A DNA stretch of 64,000 nucleotides from Paludibacteraceae bacterium (GCA_024399655.1 JAKSNP010000002.1:142915-206914), one strand, 5' to 3'. Positions 34,222 to 43,557 are shown, numbered from the stretch's first letter. The notes: generated from the sequence alone by a model not told the origin. Made by a program: numbers and translations.

Positions 34222-37215
34222 TTAATTTTCGTCTGACTGTATTTTCACATTCTTCTGCATGGATTCACGGATGCGGGTGCGTAACTCGGCAGCTTGAGTA
34301 TCTACTTTTCCATGGAAGAGTGGTTTGAAATCTTTGGCATAAACACATGGAGCGAGTTTGATATCCAAGTCATCGAATGTTCCGCTCACATCAACACCAA
34401 GGTATATGGGCGAGAGCAGGTTTACATGATAGTCAAACGACATATCCAAATTGTGTCGTCCGCCTAATGCAGCGGTATAGTTGTCTATGCTGACGGTAAA
34501 AGGATAGACATCTATTTCATCTTTATACAAAGTGATTTCTGCTGATAAACTATCCACTTTGTTTTCAGTCTTTTTCTTGAAACTGAGTAATTTGGATATT
34601 TTGGTAAATGTTTCGTTGTCAAGCACTACTAAGTCTTTTCCGAAAATAGAACAAGCGCCTCGTAAGGTTGATGTTTTAGGAGTATAGTCGGATTTTAGAT
34701 ATGTTTCAGCGGCTAAATGGAATTCTGCTTTTCCACGGAAAGTGCTGAGCATGGGTATTAAAGTATCAAGTTGAGGTATCATTTTAATAAGTTCCTCAAT
34801 CTTGACATCAAGCATGTGATAATCGAAACCTACATATAAATGATTGCGACGTGGAGTACGATACATCGCGGTCAATTGAAGTTTGGCTGCATTGCACACA
34901 AAACCTACTTCCTCCAAAACGAGTGTGCCGTCTTTCACGTAAATACGACCGCCAAGATTTCGAGCCGTTTGATTGAATACCTCTGCTTCTTTGATATGAG
35001 TATTCAATGTCAAATCAAGTGAAGTAGGTACTAAGAAAGGTTCTTTATCATTTTTTTCTTCTTGTACGGGTGCGGATTCTTCAACATCTATAGTTTCATC
35101 GGTTTCTTCGCTACCTTTGTCGGCAGAGAATAGTTCCATCAGTTCATTTACATCAGTATGATTGGAGGTGAAAGCCAGTTTTCCTTGCAAATTTCCTTTC
35201 TTTTGCATCCAGCGACTCATGTTGGATATATCACCAGTAAGTGAGAAATCAGAATTTCCAAGACTAATCTTTGATTTGGAAATTTCAAAGAGTTTGTTGG
35301 AATATGATACCACTATTTGTGGAATATCCACTTCTTTAGGGAAGGATGCAAGTTTTATCTTTCCGTCCGACAAGTCAATTTTTGCTGTCGGATTCAATTT
35401 GAGCAGGATGTTTTCTCCATTGTTGCGGACATGAGTAGCTGCGGACAATGCAATTTTTCCGGTTTCAGCATCCAGATTATAACCCATATTGCCTTTCAAG
35501 TGAGCAGCTGATATCGTTGTATTAAAGTTAGGTAATAGAGTTGTATCCTTGCGGTTGTATTCAACAAATGCGGTGATATCAGGTTTATCCAAAATAGCAT
35601 GGATAGTATCTATATCCACTTTCAACTCTTTTTCGCCCTGGAAGCCGAGTGTAGCATATATCATTCGGTCATCGTGTATCAAATCGCCGGTTTCGATTTG
35701 GATTTTGGTTGCTTGGGTCTTGGCTTTCAAAGTGTTGATCATCTCAAAATTGACCCCTTGTATTTCAATATCGGTTTGAAGCCATTCCACTTTTTTGCGA
35801 GAAGGAGTAGCATTAGGGATACGAAAAGTCAAATGCGTATTGTTCGGCAATTTTGCTATCATACTATCCATGCTATAATCAATATCTTTCAGCATGAGAT
35901 CTCCCGATATGACACCTTTTTCCAAATGAACAGAAGTTAGGTCATTCAAGCGGATGCACGCTTGGGCAGTACCTTTGGCATGACCGGTTACATCCATGTT
36001 TTTGGGAAGAAAATATTTGAAATCAGGAATATTGGCATCTAGATTCAACGCTAGATTGAAAAGCATGTTGTCAAGTAGTTCATCAATATTTCCTTTGGCG
36101 CTTACGCGTGAATTGAGCGTTTTGGCATCCAAATTATTAATTATTACTCGTGATGCAGGTTTATTGTTAAGATCCAAATGCGCTTGCAAGTCGGCATGCA
36201 TGTTTTTGATGGTATAAGGTAGCGGCTTGTATTTGCCTTCTGCGTCAGTCAAAAGAATATGAGCATCCACCAAAGGCATATTGACGGAGTCGTAAATTCC
36301 TTTTATATCGGCATTCAGCGATAGAAGTCCGTCCACATCAATATCGCTCAAAGAAGAGCGAATTGATTCTGGCAGAAGAGCAATTGCCGGTTTCACTTTC
36401 CATTTCTCGGCATTTACATTTATGTCCAAATTTATCTCCGGTTTGAGATTGGCTTGTCCGTCTAATTGTAATTCGTAGTCATTTACTGAAACTATTGCTT
36501 TCCGTAATGCGAAATGCATGTTGTCTATATCTACGGAACCCGGTAAGTCAATTGTCAAATGAAGATGATCGGCATAAGTTACATCTTTTAAGGCTACAGT
36601 GGCATCTGGGGCGTCCAACTGAAGATTGACATCCTCCCAACTTCCGATTTTTGCTTTTAGACTGAGGCCGGGAGTATTTGCTGAGATACTGTCTTTGTAG
36701 TCCTCAAAGATAAGATGCTTGGCAGAAATGCTCAAATGGTTGACGGCAATAGTATTGAAAGGCAACGAAAATGCAGTTGTATCCGTTGTATCGGGATTGG
36801 TTACAAATACCGAAAAGTTGTTCTCTCCCTCTGAATTGATATACACGCATGCATCCATTTCATCCAACTGCAAATCACGTACTTGAAGGTCTTTTTCACG
36901 AAGAAAGGATACTACATTTACTTTAGCTACTACATCAGGAGCATAAAGTAATGTATCTGAAGGAGCACCTTCCATAGGATTGACTAAGCAAATGCCGTCC
37001 ACATGCAGGCCAAATTCGGGGAATGTGGAGAAAAATGTTAAATCTACATCTCCAACCTCATGCTCGCAAAGGATAAATTTGTCTGCCACTTGGCGAACGA
37101 TAGGTGTAAGGCGTTTTGGGGTAAATACAATCCAAACAGCTATACAGGCTACAATTAATACGAGTCCGACAAGCGAACCGAGAGTAATACCTGCTATTTT
37201 AAAAAAGCGTTTCAT
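34222..37215 (-). CDS. AsmA-like envelope protein
   Basis: A large protein with one N-terminal transmembrane helix (residues 7-30), followed directly by the AsmA-type segment TPKRLTPIVRQVADKFILCEHEVGDVDLTFFSTFPEFGLHVDGI. About 950 residues of repeated beta-strand-rich sequence follow, ending in an AsmA C-terminal region. Members of this superfamily (AsmA, TamB, YhdP) span the periplasm and take part in lipid transport or outer-membrane assembly. A charged insert with EETDETIDVEES lies near residues 700-725. Its ATG overlaps the stop of the preceding lipoprotein gene by four bases. Confidence 0.87.
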   Translation of the reverse strand: MKRFFKIAGITLGSLVGLVLIVACIAVWIVFTPKRLTPIVRQVADKFILCEHEVGDVDLTFFSTFPEFGLHVDGICLVNPMEGAPSDTLLYAPDVVAKVNVVSFLREKDLQVRDLQLDEMDACVYINSEGENNFSVFVTNPDTTDTTAFSLPFNTIAVNHLSISAKHLIFEDYKDSISANTPGLSLKAKIGSWEDVNLQLDAPDATVALKDVTYADHLHLTIDLPGSVDIDNMHFALRKAIVSVNDYELQLDGQANLKPEINLDINVNAEKWKVKPAIALLPESIRSSLSDIDVDGLLSLNADIKGIYDSVNMPLVDAHILLTDAEGKYKPLPYTIKNMHADLQAHLDLNNKPASRVIINNLDAKTLNSRVSAKGNIDELLDNMLFNLALNLDANIPDFKYFLPKNMDVTGHAKGTAQACIRLNDLTSVHLEKGVISGDLMLKDIDYSMDSMIAKLPNNTHLTFRIPNATPSRKKVEWLQTDIEIQGVNFEMINTLKAKTQATKIQIETGDLIHDDRMIYATLGFQGEKELKVDIDTIHAILDKPDITAFVEYNRKDTTLLPNFNTTISAAHLKGNMGYNLDAETGKIALSAATHVRNNGENILLKLNPTAKIDLSDGKIKLASFPKEVDIPQIVVSYSNKLFEISKSKISLGNSDFSLTGDISNMSRWMQKKGNLQGKLAFTSNHTDVNELMELFSADKGSEETDETIDVEESAPVQEEKNDKEPFLVPTSLDLTLNTHIKEAEVFNQTARNLGGRIYVKDGTLVLEEVGFVCNAAKLQLTAMYRTPRRNHLYVGFDYHMLDVKIEELIKMIPQLDTLIPMLSTFRGKAEFHLAAETYLKSDYTPKTSTLRGACSIFGKDLVVLDNETFTKISKLLSFKKKTENKVDSLSAEITLYKDEIDVYPFTVSIDNYTAALGGRHNLDMSFDYHVNLLSPIYLGVDVSGTFDDLDIKLAPCVYAKDFKPLFHGKVDTQAAELRTRIRESMQKNVKIQSDEN

Positions 37216-37637
37216 TCTGCAATGACTACTTTAGTGAATGTATGAATCTTTTTGAAAGAATCCGTATAGGACAATTGAGATGAATTGAGCATATTTATGG
37301 TATAGATCTTTGGAATTTCAGCACCACCATTGTCCATAAAATGAATTTGAGTGAGTTCGCTGGTTTCTAATTTCCATTCAAACCATCCATTGCCGTGATA
37401 TGTTAAATCTTCGGGATGTACATCTTCGTCTTCATCCCACTCGTAGCCGTATTTGTACTCGGAATAATCTCCGGTCACTCCGTCTTCTTCAGGGGTGAGA
37501 AAACGAACGAAAGCCTGTTTGCCGTCTTCCTGCCATGTCCCGTAAAGGTCACTCTCATTAAAAGTAACTTCGGGAGTGCAGGAGGCAAATGCCAAAGAAA
37601 TCAGCCCGCATAGTGCTGCAAAACCAATTTTTTTCAT
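37212..37637 (-). CDS. Small lipoprotein, lipocalin-like
   Basis: From the ATG at 37637 (MKKIGFAALCGL) the protein has 141 residues with lipobox FASCT. The mature part begins with a lipocalin-like LYGTWQEDGKQAFVRFL motif and contains several short beta strands. No catalytic motif is visible. It lies four bases after ileS and overlaps the AsmA-like gene by ATGA, so it belongs tightly to this operon. The longer frame upstream of 37637 runs into ileS and is rejected. Confidence 0.8.
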   Translation of the reverse strand: MKKIGFAALCGLISLAFASCTPEVTFNESDLYGTWQEDGKQAFVRFLTPEEDGVTGDYSEYKYGYEWDEDEDVHPEDLTYHGNGWFEWKLETSELTQIHFMDNGGAEIPKIYTINMLNSSQLSYTDSFKKIHTFTKVVIAE

Positions 37638-37641
37638 TGTC

Positions 37642-40600
37642 TTATGCTTTTTTGATATTGATGGTAATAGTATAGCCGTCCATTTCCACGGAGTCGCCTT
37701 GCACTTCTTCTGCAATTGATATTGATGTTGCTAACACTTGTGATGCAATATACTCGTTGAAATGCTGAACTGATGAGTTGAGTTGCTCGTTGGCTTGGAT
37801 TGTCACGATAATGCGATCGGTAATTTCCAAACCTGATGATTTGCGAAGGTTCTGGATTCTATTGATCAGTTCGCGAGCTATACCCTCTTCGCGTAAAGCA
37901 TCGGTAAGTTCAATATCCAAGGCAATAGTCAGTTGGCCTTCGTTCATCACCAACCATCCGGGCATGTCTTCTGTTGTTATTTCTACATCTTCGGGAATAA
38001 GAGTATAATCTAGTAGAGTGAATGAACCATTTTCTTCAAATTGAGCGATGTCGGCTTGACTCATTGAGTTGATAGCCGCAGCCATTGCCTTCATTTGAGC
38101 ACCCACCTTCTTTCCGAGTACTTTGAAATTGGGTTTGATGCGTTTTACAAGTTTGATCTCGCTTTCTTCGGCCCTTACGATTTGAAGTTCTTTCACATTT
38201 ACTTCACTCTTGATTAATTCGGCCACAAGCAGAAGAGCTTGTTTGGTGGCGTCATCTTGAGCGGGAATGACAGCTTTGCTGAGAGGTTGGCGGACATTTT
38301 TCTCTGCGCGTTTACGCAAACTCAGTATCATTGAGGTGGCTTGTTGAGCCAATGCCATTCTGAGTTCAAGGGCGGTATCAATCTTTTCTTCGTCTACAAT
38401 AGGCCAGTTGCTTAAATGAACGGTCTCGCCGGTTAGGTCACGATATAGACGGTCTGCATAGAAAGGTGCATTCGGGGCCATCAATTGGGCGATGGTACGC
38501 AAACAGGTATACAAAGTGGTATAGGCTGCTTGTTTGTCACCATCCATCTTGCCTCCCCAGAAACGTTTGCGATTAAGGCGGACATACCAATTCGAAAGGT
38601 CATCTTGTACGAAATCCGAAATAGCTCGTCCGGCTCGTGTGGGTTCATAAGTTTCGTAGCATTCAGTTACATTTCGTACTAATGTGTTGAGTTTGCTCAA
38701 AATCCAACGGTCTATTTCTGTATAGGTCGCATCTTTTGCTGCAGAATCAGTTGGTGTCCATTGGTCAACATTGGCATAAAGAGCGAAGAATCCGTATGTG
38801 TTGTAAAGGGTACCGAAGAATTTGCGTCTTATTTCATCCACTCCTTCCGGGTCAAATTTCAGATTCTCCCAAGGAGATGAATTGGTAAGCATATACCAAC
38901 GTACAGCATCGGCTCCGTATTTGTCAAGAGCTTGGAAGGGATCTACGGCATTGCCTAAACGTTTCGACATTTTAGCTCCGTTTTTATCTAGTACAAGGCC
39001 GTTGGAGATTACATTACGATAAGCCACTTCGCCTTCAATCATAGTGTGAATGGCATGAAGGGTAAAGAACCAGCCTCGAGTTTGGTCAACGCCTTCCGAA
39101 ATGAAATCGGCTGTACGGGGGGCATCTTCGTTTTCAAAGGGCCAGTGGTTTTGCGCGTATGGCATAGCGCCGCTATCAAACCAAACATCTATCAAATCCA
39201 ATTCGCGATGCATGGGTTTGCCGCTCGGACTGACTAAAACGATATTATCTACATATGGACGATGGAGATCAATTACGGAAGGATCATAGTTGGCTTTGCT
39301 ATAATCTCCAACGATATGTTTTGGCCAAGGATTGGCCTTCATGTAGCCGGCTTTTATACTCTTTTCTATTTCCTCAAACAATTCTTTGATACTGCCGATG
39401 CACAGTTCTTCTTGTCCGTCTTCTGTTCTCCAAATAGGCAGAGGTGTTCCCCAATAACGGCTGCGACTCAGGTTCCAGTCATTCAGATTTTCCAGCCATT
39501 TCCCAAAACGACCCGTTCCTGTTGATTCGGGTTGCCAGTTGATCGTGTCGTTCAGACGCATCATGTCCTCTCGGGCTTGAGTGCTGCGGATAAACCAACT
39601 GTCAAGTGGATAATATAGTACAGGCTTGTCCGTACGCCAGCAATGTGGATAAGTGTGAATATGTTTCTCTGTTCGGAAGTTCCTTCCGTCTTGTTTCATT
39701 TCGATGCAAAGGCGAATATCCAGATTCTCGTCTTTGAGTGCTGCGGCTTCGTCATAGCGTCCGTCTACTGTATATTTGGGGTCGTAGGCGTTTTTCACCC
39801 ATTGACCTGCATATTTGCCGTAAAGTTCAGTATCTACATGCTCTTTTACCCATTCGGGATCCAAATCTTCTATCAGCCAGTATTTGCCCGTGAAATCTAC
39901 CATCGGACGAGGACCGGCATTGCGGGTTTGCATATACAGGCCGGGGACTCCTGCTGCGTCGGCCACTTTTTTGTCATCCGCACCGAAAGTGGGAGCGATA
40001 TGTACGATACCCGTACCGTCTTCGGTAGTGACATAATCACCGGGTATCACACGGAAAGCACCCTCTTCGGGACGAACCCATGGGAAGAGTTGTTGATAAT
40101 GCAAGCCCACCAATTCTTTTCCCTTGCCGCGCCAAATAATGGCGGGGGATTGCTGATTGCCTTCTGAATCAACGGGGCACAGCTCTTTCTTGTAGGCTTC
40201 CATACGGGCTTCTGCCAGAATGATAATATCATTTTCACGCCTTACAGCTGCATAATCGATTTTCGGACCTACACATAGCGCCGTATTGCTGGGTAACGTC
40301 CAAGGAGTAGTGGTCCATGCTATCATATATACTGGTAGCTTCTCATTGCTCCATTTGTCGGCATCCAATATGTGAAATTTGGCAGTACAAGTAGTGTCTT
40401 TCACGTCGCGGTAACAACCGGGTTGGTTCAATTCGTGAGAACTCAAACCCGTTCCGGCTGCGGGACTGTAGGGCTGAATGGTATAGCCTTTATAAAGATA
40501 ACCTTTTTGGTATAGTTGTTTCAACAAGTACCAAAGTGTTTCAATATATTTGTTGTCATAGGTGATATAGGGATTGTCAAGGTCCACCCAATAGCCCATC

Positions 40601-41013
40601 TGTTTGGTGAGGTTCGTCCATTCTTTAGTGTATTTCATCACTTCACGACGGCAAGCGGCATTGTATTCGTCAACACTTATCTTTTTTCCGATATCTTCCT
40701 TGGTGATACCCAACATTTTCTCTACGCCTAATTCTACGGGGAGTCCGTGGGTATCCCAACCGGCTTTACGGCGGACACAATAGCCCTGCATTGTTTTATA
40801 ACGGCAGAAAGTGTCCTTTATCGTGCGTGCGAGTACATGGTGAATTCCGGGCATACCGTTGGCTGAGGGAGGACCTTCAAAAAACAGGAAGGGCCGATGA
40901 CCTTCACGGGTGGATACACTTTTTTCAAAAAGATTTTCTTGCTCCCAAGCATTTAGAATGTCGTGACTCAGTTCGGGTAAGTTCAGTTGTTTGTACTCTT
41001 GAAATCTGCTCAT
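37642..41013 (-). CDS. ileS: Isoleucyl-tRNA synthetase, long type with GIHH signature
   Basis: Charges tRNA-Ile. The catalytic domain, editing domain (GTGIVHIAPTFGADD), KMSKR (681-685) and a long C-terminal region are present. Length 1123 and the sequence around motif 1 place it with the eukaryote-like IleRS2 group rather than the common bacterial IleRS1. The HIGH signature reads GIHH (residues 56-59, in GPPSANGMPGIHHVLART). The first and third positions are exchanged relative to HxGH. A GxHH form has been reported for some IleRS2 enzymes and linked to very high mupirocin resistance. First gene of a five-gene operon. Confidence 0.96.
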   Translation of the reverse strand: MSRFQEYKQLNLPELSHDILNAWEQENLFEKSVSTREGHRPFLFFEGPPSANGMPGIHHVLARTIKDTFCRYKTMQGYCVRRKAGWDTHGLPVELGVEKMLGITKEDIGKKISVDEYNAACRREVMKYTKEWTNLTKQMGYWVDLDNPYITYDNKYIETLWYLLKQLYQKGYLYKGYTIQPYSPAAGTGLSSHELNQPGCYRDVKDTTCTAKFHILDADKWSNEKLPVYMIAWTTTPWTLPSNTALCVGPKIDYAAVRRENDIIILAEARMEAYKKELCPVDSEGNQQSPAIIWRGKGKELVGLHYQQLFPWVRPEEGAFRVIPGDYVTTEDGTGIVHIAPTFGADDKKVADAAGVPGLYMQTRNAGPRPMVDFTGKYWLIEDLDPEWVKEHVDTELYGKYAGQWVKNAYDPKYTVDGRYDEAAALKDENLDIRLCIEMKQDGRNFRTEKHIHTYPHCWRTDKPVLYYPLDSWFIRSTQAREDMMRLNDTINWQPESTGTGRFGKWLENLNDWNLSRSRYWGTPLPIWRTEDGQEELCIGSIKELFEEIEKSIKAGYMKANPWPKHIVGDYSKANYDPSVIDLHRPYVDNIVLVSPSGKPMHRELDLIDVWFDSGAMPYAQNHWPFENEDAPRTADFISEGVDQTRGWFFTLHAIHTMIEGEVAYRNVISNGLVLDKNGAKMSKRLGNAVDPFQALDKYGADAVRWYMLTNSSPWENLKFDPEGVDEIRRKFFGTLYNTYGFFALYANVDQWTPTDSAAKDATYTEIDRWILSKLNTLVRNVTECYETYEPTRAGRAISDFVQDDLSNWYVRLNRKRFWGGKMDGDKQAAYTTLYTCLRTIAQLMAPNAPFYADRLYRDLTGETVHLSNWPIVDEEKIDTALELRMALAQQATSMILSLRKRAEKNVRQPLSKAVIPAQDDATKQALLLVAELIKSEVNVKELQIVRAEESEIKLVKRIKPNFKVLGKKVGAQMKAMAAAINSMSQADIAQFEENGSFTLLDYTLIPEDVEITTEDMPGWLVMNEGQLTIALDIELTDALREEGIARELINRIQNLRKSSGLEITDRIIVTIQANEQLNSSVQHFNEYIASQVLATSISIAEEVQGDSVEMDGYTITINIKKA

Positions 41014-41073
41014 ATATCTTGTTTTTATTATTCTATAATAAGAGGTCTGTTATGTATTGATGCAAAAAGCGTG

Positions 41074-41105
41074 CAAAGTTAATGATTTTTTTTTGATTAA
41101 CCAAA
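41074..41105 (-). promoter_or_regulatory. Promoter of the ileS operon
   Basis: On the minus strand TTTG (41102-41105), a 20-base spacer with nine A, TAACTTTG (41074-41081), 60 bases before the ATG. Confidence 0.8.
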
Positions 41106-41195
41106 TTATTGTGCATATTGTTGCATATTTTTTCTTCATCAGTTCTTTTGATATCCTTGCTTTACCGAAAAATGACAGAAATTCATCGTATTGGC

Positions 41196-41239
41196 CGTAT
41201 AGGATTCGTATAGGATCAGTATAGGATGAGCGAAGGATG
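41196..41239. repeat. 11-base tandem array upstream of ileS
   Basis: Four units, CGTATAGGATT, CGTATAGGATC, AGTATAGGATG, AGCGAAGGATG. The first three resemble the inverted array at 20117-20149 and the fourth resembles the units at 5655-5687, linking the three places. Confidence 0.78.
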
Positions 41240-41302
41240 AATCTATCTTCCTTTCCTCTCCGCACAGGCTTTATCCTATTCCTGTTTTTTCGTTGCAAAT
41301 AT

Positions 41303-41336
41303 AAAAATCCCCTGACAAGCGGGCAACTTGACAGGG
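41303..41336 (-). terminator. Terminator of the candidate small RNA
   Basis: On the minus strand CCCTGTCAAG pairs with CTTGTCAGGG (one T-T mismatch) around a 7-base loop, followed by GATTTTTATA. Confidence 0.78.
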
Positions 41337-41524
41337 AATCAACCATCCAACATAACTTGTTTACATAATTGTAATCTTTCAATCAATTTTCATGCTAAGG
41401 TTCTCGTTTCCGTCAGTTTCTCCGGCGGAAGGAGATGGGGTCTTTTTTAGGTGGGTAGTTAGGGTTAATGATGGTAAAGAGGTTTGAGGTTCAATGGTAA
41501 CTCGGGTGAGTCAGTTTCTAAAAA
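41303..41524 (-). ncRNA. Candidate small RNA or leader RNA
   Basis: A promoter (41531-41562) and a terminator hairpin (41303-41336) delimit about 220 bases on the minus strand. The 5' half is G-poor with ACC repeated every few bases, then comes a hairpin TCTCC/GGAGA near 41420-41440 that competes with a TTCCG/CGGAA pairing. A 10-base direct repeat (AGAAACTGAC) occurs at about 41509-41518 and 41412-41421. An open frame without ATG spans part of it. I could not match it to 6S, tmRNA, SRP or RNase P RNA. Confidence 0.5.
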
Positions 41525-41530
41525 ACGATG

Positions 41531-41562
41531 CAAAATTAGTGTAAAAAAATCATATATACAAA
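41531..41562 (-). promoter_or_regulatory. Promoter of the candidate small RNA
   Basis: On the minus strand TTTG (41559-41562), a 20-base spacer, TAATTTTG (41531-41538). It lies 450 bases upstream of the separate ileS promoter. Confidence 0.7.
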
Positions 41563-41712
41563 TATATTGCGTATTTTTTACACTTTTTATCTTTTGCTCT
41601 TCTTCTATTATTACTTGTAATAATAAAGGATATATCTACTTAGGATAATTAACGAAAAATAAGAGGTACGGCTTTCGTTCCTGATTGTTTGTGAAATCTA
41701 TTTTTTCTTTCT

Positions 41713-42429
41713 CTAAAATTCAAGATGAAAATCGCTTTTTGATTTCAAATGACGGTAGCGTTCCATGTTGAAAGAATAGTAGGCTGCGGCTCGATGTCCG
41801 TGCACCTCTTCAAATTCGCCCGTATTTTCCAGAATATCTACGCTTAACATCTTCTTCATGAAATTACGACGGTCAAAATGGACATCCAATATTGCCTCAT
41901 ATAATCGTTGTAATTGCGGCATAGTGAACTTTTCCGGCAGCAATTGGAATCCGACTGGTCTGAAATGGATATCCTCTTTCAGACGTTGGCGGGCATCTCT
42001 TAAAATACGGTCGTGATCAAAAGCCAAAGCCGGTACCTGAGTTAACGGAACCCAAAGCGCTTCGTCTGCGTCGTCTCCCCCTTTCACTTCCGTTAGCCGA
42101 ACCAATGCGTAAAAAGCGCTCGTGATGATTCTGCCGCGTGGGTCACGATCCAAATCGGAATATACGCCTACTGGTTTCATATATACATTTGACAAGGTGG
42201 TTTCCTCTTTCAGTTCGCGGGATGCACATTCTTCTATGGTTTCGTTCATTCTTAAGAATCCGCCGGGAAGAGCCCATTTGCCTTTGTAGGGTTCCACACC
42301 ACGGCGAACCAATAAGATATGAAGGTCTTGTCCGTCAAAACCGAATATCACATTGTCGGCCGTTAAAGCGGCACGGGGATATTCGTAGGAATACCAGCCG
42401 CGAGATGTTTTTACGAAATCTTTTTTCAT
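41713..42429 (-). CDS. NUDIX-domain protein with C-terminal winged helix (NrtR-like regulator)
   Basis: The N-terminal Nudix domain (about residues 20-150) has a complete box, G-x5-E-x7-RELKEE in GGFLRMNETIEECASRELKEET. A winged-helix region follows (about 155-235: FRPVGFQLLPEKFTMPQLQRLYEAIL, then FDRRNFMKKMLS). This layout is that of NrtR-type transcription factors, which in Bacteroidota control NAD or sugar genes. The intact box means hydrolase activity is possible too. There is no metabolic gene next to it, so the target is unknown. Confidence 0.88.
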   Translation of the reverse strand: MKKDFVKTSRGWYSYEYPRAALTADNVIFGFDGQDLHILLVRRGVEPYKGKWALPGGFLRMNETIEECASRELKEETTLSNVYMKPVGVYSDLDRDPRGRIITSAFYALVRLTEVKGGDDADEALWVPLTQVPALAFDHDRILRDARQRLKEDIHFRPVGFQLLPEKFTMPQLQRLYEAILDVHFDRRNFMKKMLSVDILENTGEFEEVHGHRAAAYYSFNMERYRHLKSKSDFHLEF

Positions 42430-42460
42430 GGTTCTGATGTATCATTGTGTAAAAGGTGCG

Positions 42461-42492
42461 CAAAGATACTGCTTTTTTTCGGTTTTGCCAAA
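42461..42492 (-). promoter_or_regulatory. Promoter of the NUDIX regulator gene
   Basis: On the minus strand TTTG (42489-42492), a 20-base spacer with seven A and GCAG, TATCTTTG (42461-42468), 31 bases before the ATG. Confidence 0.78.
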
Positions 42493-42531
42493 AAAAAGCG
42501 AAAAAAATATATATTTTAAGGGAAAATATGC

Positions 42532-42936
42532 TTAATCTCGGTCTTTTGAGCAGTCGGAACAGAGACCGGATATCAGATAATCTTCTTCTTCCAACTTAAA
42601 ATCTGGAGGAAGTGTGATAGTTGCCCTGCGACTTACAGGGATATCTACAATCTTTCCGCATTTTATACAACGGAAATGGGCATGAAGTTGCCGGCTGAAA
42701 TCATAGCGAGTCACTTTGTCTTCAAATTGGATGGATTTGATGACTTTCTTGGCTACGAGAAGGTTCAGGGTATTATATACTGAGGCAAGAGATATGTCCT
42801 TATCGCTTTTAAGACGAGCATATATCTCGTCAACCGTCGAGTGCGTGCGGTGGCTCTCTAAATCATTGAGAACCGCCACACGCCCTGAAGACGGACGAAT
42901 TCCGTATTGCTGTAAATAACTGATGGCGTCAAACAC
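42532..42936 (-). CDS. perR: Fur-family regulator, predicted PerR (peroxide sensor)
   Basis: A 134-residue Fur-family protein. The winged helix has the family segment DISLASVYNTLNLLVAKKVI. The metal-sensing HAHFRCIKCGKIVD follows, and GLCSDCSK gives the second CxxC pair of the structural zinc site. I choose PerR over Fur because ferritin and rubrerythrin genes lie directly upstream on the same strand and the ferritin start carries a PerR-type operator. The start is GTG at 42936, since an in-frame stop lies just upstream and no ATG is available. Gap to rubrerythrin 75 bases. Confidence 0.87.
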   Translation of the reverse strand: MFDAISYLQQYGIRPSSGRVAVLNDLESHRTHSTVDEIYARLKSDKDISLASVYNTLNLLVAKKVIKSIQFEDKVTRYDFSRQLHAHFRCIKCGKIVDIPVSRRATITLPPDFKLEEEDYLISGLCSDCSKDRD

Positions 42937-42941
42937 GAGTT

Positions 42942-42966
42942 GTTGGTTTTGATATCAATAAGTATT
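42942..42966. promoter_or_regulatory. Possible weak operator before perR
   Basis: An imperfect inverted repeat (TATCAATAAGTATTACTTGA core) with a perfect 5-1-5 centre AAGTATTACTT lies just before the GTG of perR. It resembles a degenerate Fur-family box. No promoter was found with it. Confidence 0.3.
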
Positions 42967-43011
42967 ACTTGATAACCTGGCACTTCAGTTCTGCATTAAT
43001 ACGGCCCAAAT

Positions 43012-43557
43012 TTACTTCTTGAAATAACGGTTGAATAAACCTTGGAAACCGGCACCATGGCGAGCTTCGTCTTTTGCCATCTCGTGAACGGTATCATGAA
43101 TGGCGTCCAGATCAAGTTCTTTGGCGCGTTTGGCTATAGCGAGTTTGCCTTCGCAAGCGCCTGCTTCTGCCAACATACGTTTTTCAACATTGGTTTTGGT
43201 ATCCCATACTACATCACCCAGTAGTTCTGCGAATTTGGCGCAATGTTCTGCCTCTTCAAAAGCATAACGTTTGAATGCTTCTGCAATTTCGGGATAACCT
43301 TCACGGTCTGCCTGACGGCTCATAGCAAGATACATACCTACTTCGGTTGCTTCACCCATAAAATGAGCGTTGAGGTCTTTCTTCATCTGCTCGTCGCAAT
43401 TCTTGGCTACACCGATAATATGTTCGCAAGCGAATTGGATTCCTTCTTCTTTCACTTCTTTCCATTCAACGACTTGTTTGCATTGGGGGCAACGTTCAGG
43501 TGCTTGTTCTCCTTCAAATACATAACCGCAAATAGGGCATACGAATTTCTTTTTCAT
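43012..43557 (-). CDS. rbr: Reverse rubrerythrin (peroxide reductase)
   Basis: A 181-residue di-iron peroxidase. The rubredoxin-like domain is at the N-terminus ([20 protein letters not shown], residues 6-25), whereas in classical rubrerythrin it is at the C-terminus; hence the name. The ferritin-like part carries the glutamates and histidines of the di-iron site ([24 protein letters not shown] and [12 protein letters not shown]). It reduces hydrogen peroxide in the cytoplasm of anaerobes. It lies 69 bases after ferritin, without a clear promoter. Confidence 0.94.
   Translation of the reverse strand: MKKKFVCPICGYVFEGEQAPERCPQCKQVVEWKEVKEEGIQFACEHIIGVAKNCDEQMKKDLNAHFMGEATEVGMYLAMSRQADREGYPEIAEAFKRYAFEEAEHCAKFAELLGDVVWDTKTNVEKRMLAEAGACEGKLAIAKRAKELDLDAIHDTVHEMAKDEARHGAGFQGLFNRYFKK

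Larger units (their letters stand above)
41014..41712. other. Gene-free 699-base stretch between the NUDIX gene and ileS
   Basis: It contains the ileS promoter, an 11-base array, a candidate small RNA with promoter and terminator, and a 9-bp perfect inverted repeat TATTATTAC-TT-GTAATAATA near 41609. A 110-codon minus-strand frame at 41050-41382 starts at TTG, spans the terminator and the array, and does not look like a protein. Confidence 0.6.

Noticed and set aside
32084-41013. T-box or other amino-acid riboswitch before ileS
   Set aside because: The 60-base leader between promoter and ATG is too short and shows no specifier or antiterminator fold; T-boxes are not expected in this phylum.
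41050-41382. 110-codon frame as a protein gene upstream of ileS
   Set aside because: It begins at TTG, runs through a terminator hairpin and an 11-base array and over the ileS promoter.
41303-41524. Identifying the candidate RNA as 6S RNA
   Set aside because: The 5' and 3' ends do not form the long closing stem expected for 6S RNA.
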